The notes beneath the pieces are model-generated. The model made no database searches and was not told where the DNA came from. It saw nothing but the letters and a program-made list of their open reading frames with translations. This document shows positions 1-6,758 of a stretch of DNA of 19,989 nucleotides, in pieces. Made by a program: the position numbers and the translations under genes. Every line of letters starts with the position of its first letter. Position 1 is the stretch's first letter. This DNA comes from a bacterium (Candidatus Gribaldobacteria) CG10_big_fil_rev_8_21_14_0_10_37_21 (GTDB lineage: Bacteria > Patescibacteriota > Minisyncoccia > Minisyncoccales > CG1-02-41-26): the NCBI GenBank assembly GCA_002773495.1, contig PFAX01000036.1, forward strand, positions 1 through 19,989, written 5' to 3'.

Positions 1-185
1 ATTAAATCAGCACAAAACCCGACCACTAAAATAATGTCTTGATAGCCAGCTTTAATTAAATTATCCATTAAATAACACAAAAACGGCTTCTCTTTAACAC
101 AAATTAAGTGCTTACTTTTGTTTTGGGACAAATGCTTCATCCTTGTGCCTTGCCCAGCTGCTGCGATGACTACTTTGCTAATCAT
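1..185 (-). CDS. Sugar-1-phosphate nucleotidyltransferase, N-terminal fragment (runs off window)
   Basis: About 61 N-terminal residues are visible, starting MISKVVIAAAGQGTRM; the rest lies beyond the window edge. The AAGQGTRM loop followed by SKHLICV is the nucleotide-binding signature of the NTP_transferase family, which makes NDP-sugars from an NTP and a sugar-1-phosphate (glucose-1-phosphate uridylyl- or thymidylyltransferase type). The following IKAGYQDIILVVGF matches the second beta-alpha unit of the Rossmann-like fold. The exact sugar and base cannot be told from this fragment; MobA- or IspD-like relatives are less likely because of the SKHL motif. The gene lies 79 bp downstream of leuS on the same strand. 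No Shine-Dalgarno is visible; the leader is a T/A heptad repeat. Confidence 0.8.
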   Translation of the reverse strand, partial: MISKVVIAAAGQGTRMKHLSQNKSKHLICVKEKPFLCYLMDNLIKAGYQDIILVVGFCADL

Positions 186-217
186 TAATTTTTAATTTTT
201 AATTTTTAATTTTTAAT
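186..217. repeat. AT-rich heptad tandem repeat (TTTTTAA)n
   Basis: About four and a half copies of a 7-bp TTTTTAA unit sit directly upstream of the nucleotidyltransferase start codon, in the gap after leuS. The same word recurs inside the leuS coding region. It leaves no room for a Shine-Dalgarno sequence. Confidence 0.75.
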
Positions 218-264
218 CAATTTTCAGGGATTAAATCTTAATGATTAAAAAAGAAACTTAAAAA

Positions 265-2709
265 TTATATTACAAAGTTAATAAGCTTATTCTTTACAAA
301 AACGACTTTTTTGATTGGCTTTTGCTCAAACCATTTTATAATATTTTCGTCTTTTAAGGCAAGCTTTTTGGCTTCCTTCTCTGAAACATCATTATCTGCT
401 TCTATTTTGCCCCTCACCTTGCCATTAATCTGAACAATTATATTTACCTCTTCCTCTTTTAACAAATTTTCATCATATTGTGGCCATTGCTCTTGAAAAA
501 TACTTGTTTTCTTGCCTGTTTGCTGCCATAACTCTTCAACTAAATGCGGAGCAAAAGGACTTAATAAAGTTATAAACAACAAATAATCTTCTGTTCCTAT
601 ATTTTCCTCTTTCTCAAAAATGTTTAAGCATTCCATTAAAGTCGAAATAGCCGTATTGAACTTCATTTGCTCAATATCCTCTGAAACCTTTTTAATTGTT
701 CTGTGTAGTAGTTTTTCTATTTTTCCATTTTTAATTGTGGTTTTTAATTTTTCATTTTTCATTTTTAATTTAAGGCGGTAAACTCTCTCTAAAAATCTAT
801 ACGCCCCCTTGATAGAGTTAGTGTCCCAGGCGATCGCCTGCTCAAACGGCCCCATAAACATTTCATAAATCCGCAAAGTGTCAGCCCCGTATTGTTTTAT
901 AACATCATCGGGATTGACAACATTGCCTTTTGACTTTGACATTTTAACCCCGCCCTCGGCTAAAATCATTCCGTGTGAGGTACGTTTTTTATAGGGTTCG
1001 GGACCTAAGTCCTTGGGTACAGCGCCAATGTCCCATAAAAACTTAAAAATAAACCTCGAGTAAAGCAAATGCAATGTGGTGTGCTCCATACCCCCATTGT
1101 ACCAGTCAACTGGCATAAAATATTTTAATTTTTTAGGGTCAGCCAATTTTTTAGTATTTTTGGGGTCGCAATATCTTAAAAAATACCAATTACTGCCTGC
1201 CCAATTTGGCATTACATCAGTTTCTCTTTTGGCAGGGCCTTTGCACTTGGGACATTTTACATTAACCCATTTTTCAACAGCACTTAGGGGTGACCCCCCT
1301 GTGTCTGTTGGTTGATATTTTTCTATTTTGGGCAATTCTAAAGGTAAATCGCTTTCTTTTAAAGCCACCCAACCACACTTTTCACAATTAATAAGCGGGA
1401 TGGGCTCACCCCAATATCTTTGCCTAGAAAAAACCCAGTCCCTTAGCTTATAATTAATTTTCTCTTTAGCTAAGCCCTTATCTTTGAGAAAATCACCAAT
1501 TGCCTGCCTTGCTTCTTGGGAAGTTAAACCATCAAATTCTTTTGAATTAAAAAGAATTCCTTCCCCTTCATAGCACTCTTCAAGGCCTCTTACTTTTTGA
1601 GCTAACTTCTCATCATCAGGTAAAATAGAAACTTTCAAAGGCAGGTTATATTTTTTTGCCATCTTAAAATCTCGTAAATCATGGGCATCAGCAAAAACAG
1701 CACCAGTGCCGTAATTAGCTAAAACAAAATCAGCTATCCAAACAGGCATTTTCTCGTTTGTGGCTGGGTTAAGAGCAAAAACCCCCTCTAAGGCAACTCC
1801 GCTTACCTCTCTTTCTTGGTTTTCTCTGTCTATTTCAGAGATTTTCTTTGACTTTTCCTTATAGGCCAAAATTTCTTCAAAATTTGTAATTTTAACTTTA
1901 TTTTTTTCTATAAAAGGATGCTCTGGGGCTAAAATCAAAAAAGTACCTGAAAAAATAGTATCTAAACGGGTTGTAAAAACCTCGATAAAGTCTTGGCTTT
2001 CATTTAAAGGAAACTTAACTAAAGCCCCTCTTGATTTGCCAATCCAATTAATTTGCTGGGCTTTTACTCTTTCCGGAAAATCAACTAATTTTAAATCATC
2101 TATCAGGCGATCTGCGTATTTTGTTATTTTAATTAACCATTGTTCTTTTTCCTTTTTTTCAATTGCGCCCCCGCACCTTTCGCAAACGCCATCAACCACC
2201 TCTTCATTAGCTAAGCCAATTTTACAGCTTAAACACCAATTTATTGGTATTTTTGCTTTATAGGCCAAGCCATATTCAAAAAGTTTTAAAAATATCCATT
2301 GCGTCCATTTATAATAATTAGGGTCAGTTGTGTTGACTTCACGGCCCCAGTCAAAAGAAAAGCCCATTGCTTTCAATTGCTCAGTAAAGGTAGCAATACT
2401 TTGTTTTGTTGTAATTGAAGGGTGAATGCCTGTTTTAATGGCATAGTTTTCACTAGGCAAACCAAAAGCATCCCAGCCAATTGGGTATAAAACATTTTTG
2501 CCTTGCATTCTTTGTTTCCTGGCTATCACATCAAAGGCGGTGTAGCTTCTACAATGCCCCACATGCAACCCTGCACCCGATGGATAAGGAAACTCAACTA
2601 ACAAAAAAAGCTTCTCTTTAGAGGAGTTATCTTTAGCTCTATAAAACCCCTGCTTTTCCCACTCTTTCTGCCACTTTGGCTCTATTTTTTTAGGATTGTA
2701 CTTTTGCAT
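265..2709 (-). CDS. leuS: Leucyl-tRNA synthetase
   Basis: Charges tRNA-Leu with leucine in the cytoplasm. At 814 residues it has a normal bacterial LeuRS length. The class I HIGH motif is PYPSGAGLHVGH (41-52) and the KMSKS motif is KMSKSKGN (589-596). The CP1 editing domain carries TTRLDT (246-251) and AHDLRD with the conserved Asp near 344. Two Cys-pair zinc ribbons are seen: C159/C162 with C176/C179, and C442/C445 with C486/C489. DWVFSRQRYWGEPIP (424-438) is typical of LeuRS, and the C-terminal domain has VQINGKVRGK (759-768). Residues about 646-665 are a lysine/asparagine-rich stretch encoded by repeat-like AT-rich DNA. A promoter lies 19-47 bp upstream, so it is probably transcribed separately from tatD. 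Confidence 0.97.
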   Translation of the reverse strand: MQKYNPKKIEPKWQKEWEKQGFYRAKDNSSKEKLFLLVEFPYPSGAGLHVGHCRSYTAFDVIARKQRMQGKNVLYPIGWDAFGLPSENYAIKTGIHPSITTKQSIATFTEQLKAMGFSFDWGREVNTTDPNYYKWTQWIFLKLFEYGLAYKAKIPINWCLSCKIGLANEEVVDGVCERCGGAIEKKEKEQWLIKITKYADRLIDDLKLVDFPERVKAQQINWIGKSRGALVKFPLNESQDFIEVFTTRLDTIFSGTFLILAPEHPFIEKNKVKITNFEEILAYKEKSKKISEIDRENQEREVSGVALEGVFALNPATNEKMPVWIADFVLANYGTGAVFADAHDLRDFKMAKKYNLPLKVSILPDDEKLAQKVRGLEECYEGEGILFNSKEFDGLTSQEARQAIGDFLKDKGLAKEKINYKLRDWVFSRQRYWGEPIPLINCEKCGWVALKESDLPLELPKIEKYQPTDTGGSPLSAVEKWVNVKCPKCKGPAKRETDVMPNWAGSNWYFLRYCDPKNTKKLADPKKLKYFMPVDWYNGGMEHTTLHLLYSRFIFKFLWDIGAVPKDLGPEPYKKRTSHGMILAEGGVKMSKSKGNVVNPDDVIKQYGADTLRIYEMFMGPFEQAIAWDTNSIKGAYRFLERVYRLKLKMKNEKLKTTIKNGKIEKLLHRTIKKVSEDIEQMKFNTAISTLMECLNIFEKEENIGTEDYLLFITLLSPFAPHLVEELWQQTGKKTSIFQEQWPQYDENLLKEEEVNIIVQINGKVRGKIEADNDVSEKEAKKLALKDENIIKWFEQKPIKKVVFVKNKLINFVI
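715..774. repeat. AT-rich repeat inside leuS coding region
   Basis: The DNA is built from variants of TTTTTAATTTTTCATTTTT, resembling the heptad repeat just downstream of leuS. On the coding strand it gives LKLKMKNEKLKTTIKNGKIE (residues 646-665), at the entry to the anticodon-binding domain. The low-complexity reading suggests an in-frame repeat insertion rather than conserved protein. Confidence 0.6.
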
Positions 2710-2727
2710 AATAATTGCTTATTCTCC

Positions 2728-2756
2728 ATTGTAAAACAAAAAAATTCCGCTTGCAA
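2728..2756 (-). promoter_or_regulatory. leuS promoter (TTGCAA-17-TACAAT)
   Basis: On the minus strand, TTGCAA (2751-2756) is separated by exactly 17 bp from TACAAT (2728-2733), 18 bp ahead of the leuS ATG. The DUF2283 and ileS promoters have the same -35 word and spacing. Confidence 0.7.
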
Positions 2757-2762
2757 CCTTGA

Positions 2763-2796
2763 CCCCGTTAGAAACTTTGCAAAACTTCTAACGGGG
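2763..2796. other. 11-bp stem-loop between tatD and leuS
   Basis: CCCCGTTAGAA (2763-2773) pairs perfectly with TTCTAACGGGG (2786-2796) around a 12-nt loop. It follows the tatD stop and precedes the leuS promoter. In the direction of transcription no T-run follows it; T-rich sequence lies only on the plus-strand side (2802-2807), where no gene ends. It may be a weak terminator, an RNA end-stabilising hairpin or a dispersed repeat. Confidence 0.6.
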
Positions 2797-2806
2797 TTGA
2801 CTTTTT

Positions 2807-3583
2807 TCATATCTTAAATAATCGCTTGGCGTTTTGGGTGGTGGCTTGAGCGATTTCATCTAATGGCACGCCTCGGATTTCAGCAATTCTTTGGGCGATA
2901 TATTTAACAAAAAGCGGCTCGTTGCGAACGTCAGCACCCGCCTTCGCCCTGTGGCCTTCGGCGGGCAAAGGCGGGGTTAGATAAGGGCAGTCAGTTTCAA
3001 TTAAAATACGCTCTAAGGACATTTTTTTAATTGTTTCTGCAACATCAAATTTAAAAATAATCCCATTAAAACCCAAATATAGCCCCATATCAAGGTATTG
3101 TTTTGCCTCGCTCCACCTGCCAGTAAAACAATGCACCACCCCCCTGATTTGAAAATCCTGAACCTTAAGTTTTAAATCCTGAATCATTTCTTTATGGGCT
3201 TTGCGACAATGAAGTATCACGGGCAAATCAAGCTCTTTAGCTAATTTCAAATGCTCTAAAAAAATCTTTTCTTGTTCAGGGTTAGGGTACATTGCGTCAA
3301 GCCCGGTTTCACCAATCGCCACCACTTTTTTAGACGACATCGCTAATTTTTTGTATTTTTCGTAATCAAATTTTTCGTCTTTTATATGAATAGGGTGCAA
3401 GGCAACAGCGGCCCAAACCCCTTTTTCGTATTTTTCAGCTATTTCCACAGCTAACCTTGATGTCTCGTAGTCCGAACCAACATTTATCATAAAAACGCCC
3501 TGCTTAAGAGTTCGCTTGATAACTTCGTCCCTGTCTTGATCAAAGGCCTTGAAGTTTAAATGTGAATGCGTATCAACAAACAT
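2807..3583 (-). CDS. tatD: TatD-family metal-dependent deoxyribonuclease
   Basis: A TIM-barrel metallohydrolase of the TatD/YcfH family (3'-5' exonuclease or DNase activity in characterised members). Metal ligands are in place: DTHSHL (His6, His8), GETGLD (Glu92), LHCRKAH (His125), VVHCFTG (His151) and ETDCPYLTP (Asp198). Its 258 residues are typical. Two stretches look inserted: residues 204-218 (LPAEGHRAKAGAD), where relatives have a short PxxxGxRNEP loop, encoded by a GC-rich inverted repeat; and residues 136-147, encoded by a direct repeat. It starts 30 bp after metG and is probably cotranscribed with it. No clear Shine-Dalgarno is seen. Confidence 0.93.
   Translation of the reverse strand: MFVDTHSHLNFKAFDQDRDEVIKRTLKQGVFMINVGSDYETSRLAVEIAEKYEKGVWAAVALHPIHIKDEKFDYEKYKKLAMSSKKVVAIGETGLDAMYPNPEQEKIFLEHLKLAKELDLPVILHCRKAHKEMIQDLKLKVQDFQIRGVVHCFTGRWSEAKQYLDMGLYLGFNGIIFKFDVAETIKKMSLERILIETDCPYLTPPLPAEGHRAKAGADVRNEPLFVKYIAQRIAEIRGVPLDEIAQATTQNAKRLFKI
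2937..2976. repeat. GC-rich inverted repeat inside tatD
   Basis: CCCGCCTT (2937-2944) pairs with AAGGCGGG (2968-2975), and a smaller GCC-TTC-GGC hairpin lies inside. The segment is much richer in GC than its surroundings and encodes the unusual loop just after the catalytic DCPYLTP of TatD. Confidence 0.65.
3153..3183. repeat. 10-bp direct repeat inside tatD
   Basis: AAATCCTGAA occurs at 3153-3162 and 3174-3183, a 21-bp period that keeps frame (7 codons). It encodes QDLKLKVQDFQ between the HCRKAH and HCFTG motifs. Confidence 0.5.
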
Positions 3584-3613
3584 AAGAGCTTAATTGAATA
3601 AGTGAGTAAGTGA

Positions 3614-5107
3614 CTAAACGTTAAGACGGGGAAACAAGGCTTGGCTTTTGCCGGTTTTTAATTGCCCTTTAATCTTTTCAGAGGTTTGGGGCAAAAATGG
3701 CAATAGCATCTCAGAGATGCTATCAATAACAAATAACAAATCACTAATGACCTGCGGAGCGTTTTCTTTGCCTTCCCAGGGCTTAGTTTCGTTGATTGTT
3801 TTATCACAAAAGCCAATTAGCTCCCAAACGGCTCCTAAGGCCTCATTAAACTTAAAACTTTCTAAAAACCGCTGGCATTTTTTCTTTGTCTTTGCTGTTT
3901 CTATTTGAAAATTAGAATTTGAAAATTGATTGGAAATTGGAAACCTGTCTGCCGATAGGCAAGATTGGAAATTGAAAATTTTTGTTGCGAGGGTAATAAC
4001 CCGAGCAACAAGGTTGCCAATTCCATTAGCTAAATCACTATTGTATCGTTCCTCAAACCTCTCATAAGTAAAATCTCCATCTTCAGTTGAGGAAATCTCC
4101 CTTAAAAGAAAATATCTTAAAGCGTCAGTGGCTGCTTCCTTGTTGCCAATTTTCTCTGTATATTTACCAATTAACTCAAAAGGGTCTATAACATTGCCCA
4201 ATGATTTTGACATTTTTTCTCCCCCAACTGTAAGATAGCCGTGAATGACAATATTTTCAGGCAATTTTAAGCCCAACCCCAAAAGCATAGCAGGCCAAAG
4301 CAAGCTGTGGAACCTCACAATGTCTTTGCCAATAAACTGAGCACTTGGCGACCAAAAGGCCTTAAACTTTTCATCTTGATTTGTTAGATAACCCAAAGAT
4401 GATAAATAATTTATCAAGGCCTCAAACCAAACATAAATTGTCTGTTCTTCGTCCTCGGGCACGGGTACGCCCCACGATAACTTGTTTCTTTCTCTTGAAC
4501 AGCTCACATCTTGCAAGCCCTCTTTGATAAAATTAAGCATTTCGCTTTTTCTGCTTTCTGGAGTTATTTTTATCTCGTTTTTCTCTAAAATCTCTTTTAA
4601 TTGTTTTTGATACTTTGATAATTTAAAAAAATAGTTTTCTTCTTCTATGATTTCAGGTGCTTTTTGATGCAAAGGGCATTGGCCTTCTTCAAGATCTTTT
4701 TCGGTTACAAACGCCTCGCAACCAACACAATAAAGCCCTTTATACTTCTTTTTATAAATATCGCCCTGCTCTTTTAATTTTTGCCAAATTGCCCAAACAG
4801 TCGGCCAATGCCTTTTTTGGTCTGTTGTTCTGATAAAATCATCATTTGACAAGCCCAAAAGAGGTTTTAACATCTTAAAACCAGTCACGATTTCATCGCA
4901 AAAATCCTGCGGGGTTTTGCCTTGTTCTTTGGCTTTATTGGCTATTTTACTGCCATGTTCGTCTGTACCCGTTAAAAACCAAACCTCCCTGCCTTGCTGG
5001 CGGTTGTATCTGGCTATAACATCAGCTTGCAACAACTCCAAACAATACCCAATATGGGGCTTAGCGTTAGTGTAGGCAATGCTGGTTGTGATATATGCTC
5101 TTGACAT
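3614..5107 (-). CDS. metG: Methionyl-tRNA synthetase
   Basis: Charges initiator and elongator tRNA-Met. I start it at the ATG before SRAYITTSIAYTNAKPHIG because this is where the conserved N-terminus begins; a 34-codon in-frame extension upstream is unlike the family and runs through hairpins and the end of the NYN gene. The 497-residue product has HIGY (18-21), GTDEHG (47-52), one zinc knuckle (C127/C130/C144/H147) and KMSKS (298-302). It has no C-terminal tRNA-binding (Trbp111-like) domain. Residues about 379-402, at the start of the anticodon-binding domain, read FQSCLSADRFPISNQFSNSN and are encoded by a palindrome flanked by direct repeats. tatD follows after 30 bp. Confidence 0.95.
   Translation of the reverse strand: MSRAYITTSIAYTNAKPHIGYCLELLQADVIARYNRQQGREVWFLTGTDEHGSKIANKAKEQGKTPQDFCDEIVTGFKMLKPLLGLSNDDFIRTTDQKRHWPTVWAIWQKLKEQGDIYKKKYKGLYCVGCEAFVTEKDLEEGQCPLHQKAPEIIEEENYFFKLSKYQKQLKEILEKNEIKITPESRKSEMLNFIKEGLQDVSCSRERNKLSWGVPVPEDEEQTIYVWFEALINYLSSLGYLTNQDEKFKAFWSPSAQFIGKDIVRFHSLLWPAMLLGLGLKLPENIVIHGYLTVGGEKMSKSLGNVIDPFELIGKYTEKIGNKEAATDALRYFLLREISSTEDGDFTYERFEERYNSDLANGIGNLVARVITLATKIFNFQSCLSADRFPISNQFSNSNFQIETAKTKKKCQRFLESFKFNEALGAVWELIGFCDKTINETKPWEGKENAPQVISDLLFVIDSISEMLLPFLPQTSEKIKGQLKTGKSQALFPRLNV
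3928..3974. repeat. Palindrome flanked by 12-bp direct repeats inside metG
   Basis: GATTGGAAATTG occurs at 3928-3939 and 3963-3974. Between them lies an imperfect palindrome, CCTGTCTGCCGATAGGCAAG (3944-3963). The whole unit is read in frame within metG residues 379-402. The design, a central palindrome with short repeated flanking words, resembles the dyad upstream of rsmI. Confidence 0.7.
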
Positions 5108-5135
5108 AATTTTATGCTTTGCTATAATATAGTTG

Positions 5136-5182
5136 CAGATGGGAAACCATCTGTTATCAACCGCCCGTTGCAAAAGACGGGC
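5136..5182. other. Two stem-loops in the NYN-metG gap
   Basis: CAGATGG/CCATCTG (5136-5142 and 5147-5153) is a 7-bp stem with a 4-nt loop. GCCCGT/ACGGGC (5163-5168 and 5177-5182) is a 6-bp stem with an 8-nt loop. They lie between the NYN stop and the metG ATG and would form in a metG leader RNA. Neither is followed by a T-run in the gene direction. I see no T-box signature. Confidence 0.45.
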
Positions 5183-5189
5183 CTTTTGA

Positions 5190-5708
5190 TTATTCTTTAA
5201 CTCTCTCAATAAACTCCCTCAGTTCTTTTAAGTCAATATACTTGTTGCCACTCTCTATTAGTTCTCTTGATATATGATGCTTTGTTGAGACAATAATAAC
5301 TTTTTTATTTCTCTCTTGCATCTTTCTTACTAAACAATCAAAATCGCTATCTCCGGAAAATAAAACAAGGGTATCAAAATTATTTTGTAATTCAAAAACA
5401 TCTATCGCTATTTCAACATCAAAGTTAGCTTTTCTAGTTTTACCTTTTCCAATATCCTGCTCTTGTATTATTTTCAAGGGCTTAGTAATCAAAACATAGC
5501 CATTTTTTTTCAAAAAGGTGAAAAAATTATTTTGATTTTCAGTATTATGAGCAACGCAATAATCTCTTATCTCAAATAAACTATCTGCATTAAACAATGC
5601 TTTCAGTTTTATATAGTCAATCCACCAACCCAAATCCTTGACAGCACTTTCTAAATTTGCCGCATCTATAACAACCAAAACCCTGCCCTTGATAAACTCT
5701 TTTAGCAT
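5190..5708 (-). CDS. NYN-domain (LabA/DUF88-like) putative ribonuclease
   Basis: A 172-residue PIN-like fold protein. Acidic residues of the NYN family are visible: VVIDAANLE (Asp15), NFDVEIAID (Asp97, Asp103) and LFSGDSDFDCLVRKM (Asp120, Asp122), followed by KKVIIVS. Such domains are metal-dependent nucleases, mostly acting on RNA; the substrate here is unknown. I start at the ATG giving MLKEFIKGRVLVVID, because an in-frame start 13 codons upstream would lie over the promoter. With a -10 box ending 7 bp before this ATG, the mRNA may be nearly leaderless. It ends 82 bp before metG and is divergent from the small membrane protein gene at 5813. Confidence 0.85.
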   Translation of the reverse strand: MLKEFIKGRVLVVIDAANLESAVKDLGWWIDYIKLKALFNADSLFEIRDYCVAHNTENQNNFFTFLKKNGYVLITKPLKIIQEQDIGKGKTRKANFDVEIAIDVFELQNNFDTLVLFSGDSDFDCLVRKMQERNKKVIIVSTKHHISRELIESGNKYIDLKELREFIERVKE

Positions 5709-5715
5709 ATTTTTT

Positions 5716-5744
5716 ATTTTACCACAAAAACTTTGGCTTGAAAA
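5716..5744 (-). promoter_or_regulatory. Promoter of NYN gene (TTTTCA-17-TAAAAT, extended -10)
   Basis: Minus-strand TAAAAT (5716-5721) is preceded by TGTGG, giving a TGn extended -10, with TTTTCA (5739-5744) 17 bp upstream. The block TTTTGTGGTAA(A/G)ATAAAAAATA is shared with the surface-protein promoter near 14494. Confidence 0.55.
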
Positions 5745-5812
5745 CATTGACTTTTAAGAAGATATAAAACTAAATCAATTTCTTGCAGTAAAATAACGCA
5801 GGAGGCAAAAAA

Positions 5813-5980
5813 ATGTTTGATATAACATCCACCGTTTTAGCGATCATCATATTGGTGTTGACTATTGTCCACACCAAACAGATGATGAGTAGCAATAGAA
5901 ATATAACAAAAATGGTTGCTGTTATATTTCTGTGGTTAGTTGTAGCAATCATTTTCTCAATAATTATCTATAATTATTGA
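5813..5980 (+). CDS. Small two-helix membrane protein, 55 aa
   Basis: A short plus-strand ORF in an otherwise minus-strand neighbourhood. A perfect AGGAGG (5800-5805) lies 7 bp before the ATG. The product has two hydrophobic helices, about residues 6-20 (around TVLAIIILVLTIV) and 35-53 (around VAVIFLWLVVAIIFS), joined by a polar loop with Lys and Arg; it should form a membrane hairpin. I do not recognise the family. It is divergent from the NYN gene, with 104 bp between start codons, and convergent with rsmI, overlapping it by 17 bp. Possible -35 words TTGAAA or TTGACT lie at 5738-5753. An antisense ORF (5770-5952) also reads hydrophobic, but has no comparable ribosome binding site. Confidence 0.65.
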   Translation: MFDITSTVLAIIILVLTIVHTKQMMSSNRNITKMVAVIFLWLVVAIIFSIIIYNY

Positions 5981-5983
5981 GAA
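5954..5983. terminator. 14-bp perfect hairpin holding both stop codons of convergent genes
   Basis: TTCTCAATAATTAT (5954-5967) and ATAATTATTGAGAA (5970-5983) form a perfect 14-bp stem with a 2-nt loop. It contains the rsmI stop (5964-5966) and the TGA of the small membrane protein (5978-5980). It could end or stabilise both transcripts. It is AT-rich and lacks a following T-run, so it is not a standard intrinsic terminator. Confidence 0.5.
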
Positions 5984-6671
5984 GCACCACAAATTCGCCT
6001 TTGGGCTTATCGCCCGGGGCGTCTTTTTTTATTTGCTCTTGAACATCTTCGAGGGTGCCTCTGTATATTATTTCAAACTTCTTGGTTAATTCTCGGCAAA
6101 CAACAACCTCCGGAGAATGGAAGGAGCTAAGCTCCTTCGAAGTATTGACGAAGGAGCTTAGCTCCTTCAGGGTTCGTAGAATGCGGTGGCAGGATTCGTA
6201 AAAAACAACTGTGTGCTTTGACGATAGAACTTCGCTAAAAAACTTGTTTCTGCCTTTTTTAGCAGGCGGAAAGCCCAAAAACAAAAACTTATCTGCAGGC
6301 ATGCCAGAGGCACTTAAAGCAGTGGTCAGGGCACAAGGTCCGGGGATAGGAATAACTTCAACATCTGGTAAGGATTTTAAAACCTCTTCTATCAGTTTTC
6401 CGCCCGGATCGGAAATATTAGGAGTTCCGGCGTCAGTGATTAGGGCAAGATTTTTATTTTCTTTTAAAAGAGAGCCGACATAATCAACCTTCGCTAATTT
6501 AGAATGTTGATGATATGAAATTAAAGGGGTTTGGATATTATAATGGTTTAAAAGTTTCTTTGAATGTAAGGTGTCTTCGCATAAAATAAAATCAACCCCT
6601 CGCAGGGTTTCGATGGCTCTTTCGGTAATATCTTTTAAATTGCCAATAGGAGTGGCTATTATATAAAGCAT
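5964..6671 (-). CDS. rsmI: 16S rRNA (cytidine-1402-2'-O)-methyltransferase RsmI
   Basis: Uses S-adenosylmethionine to methylate the 2'-O of C1402 in the 16S rRNA decoding centre. Family motifs run in order: MLYIIATPIGNLKDIT (1-16), CEDT (31-34), LITDAGTPNISDPG (77-90), IPIPGPCALTTALSASG (107-123), FLGFPP (131-136), VVFYESCHRI (155-164) and CRELTKKFE (192-200). I start at the ATG of MLYIIATPIG, not the TTG five codons upstream. The 235-residue length is close to normal, but residues 168-187 contain KELSSF twice, encoded by an inverted pair of 19-bp palindromes. It is the last gene after M16 peptidase and permease, though an 88-bp gap with a strong dyad precedes it. Confidence 0.95.
   Translation of the reverse strand: MLYIIATPIGNLKDITERAIETLRGVDFILCEDTLHSKKLLNHYNIQTPLISYHQHSKLAKVDYVGSLLKENKNLALITDAGTPNISDPGGKLIEEVLKSLPDVEVIPIPGPCALTTALSASGMPADKFLFLGFPPAKKGRNKFFSEVLSSKHTVVFYESCHRILRTLKELSSFVNTSKELSSFHSPEVVVCRELTKKFEIIYRGTLEDVQEQIKKDAPGDKPKGEFVVLLNNYR
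6120..6168. repeat. Inverted pair of 19-bp palindromes inside rsmI
   Basis: GAAGGAGCTAAGCTCCTTC (6120-6138) and its reverse complement GAAGGAGCTTAGCTCCTTC (6150-6168), 11 bp apart. Each is a palindrome with 9-bp arms around one centre base. The start-to-start distance of 30 bp keeps both copies in the same frame (KELSSF twice). The identical pair, with a 4-bp spacer, is inside ileS at 18327-18368. Confidence 0.9.
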
Positions 6672-6702
6672 AAAATTAAGTATCAAGAATTATGAATTAT
6701 GA

Positions 6703-6744
6703 AAAAGTGAAAAACTTGAACGATCGTTCAATTTTTTCACTTTT
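6703..6744. repeat. 21-bp dyad upstream of rsmI
   Basis: The centre TTGAACGATCGTTCAA (6716-6731) is a perfect 16-bp palindrome. With the flanking AAAAGTGAAAAA and its complement it extends to a 21-bp stem with one mismatch (6715/6732). Short words AAAAGTG and GAATTAT are repeated around it. It lies in the permease-rsmI gap. In the gene direction it is followed by GTTTTTCACTTTTTC, so it might act as a terminator or attenuator. Confidence 0.65.
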
Positions 6745-6758
6745 CACTTTTTAGGTTA

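Noticed and set aside
2763..2807. Standard intrinsic terminator for a plus-strand gene
   Set aside because: No plus-strand gene ends here; the T-run is on the wrong side for tatD, so I list it only as a stem-loop.
5100..5185. T-box riboswitch upstream of metG
   Set aside because: No T-box consensus and no terminator/antiterminator pair; only two small simple hairpins.
5108..5209. 34-codon N-terminal extension of metG
   Set aside because: The extension is unlike any MetRS N-terminus, is encoded by intergenic hairpins and overlaps the NYN gene; the conserved protein begins at the ATG at 5107.
5770..5952. Minus-strand 60-aa hydrophobic ORF
   Set aside because: It is antisense to the plus-strand 55-aa ORF, which has a perfect Shine-Dalgarno; hydrophobic readings on both strands are common over membrane-protein genes.
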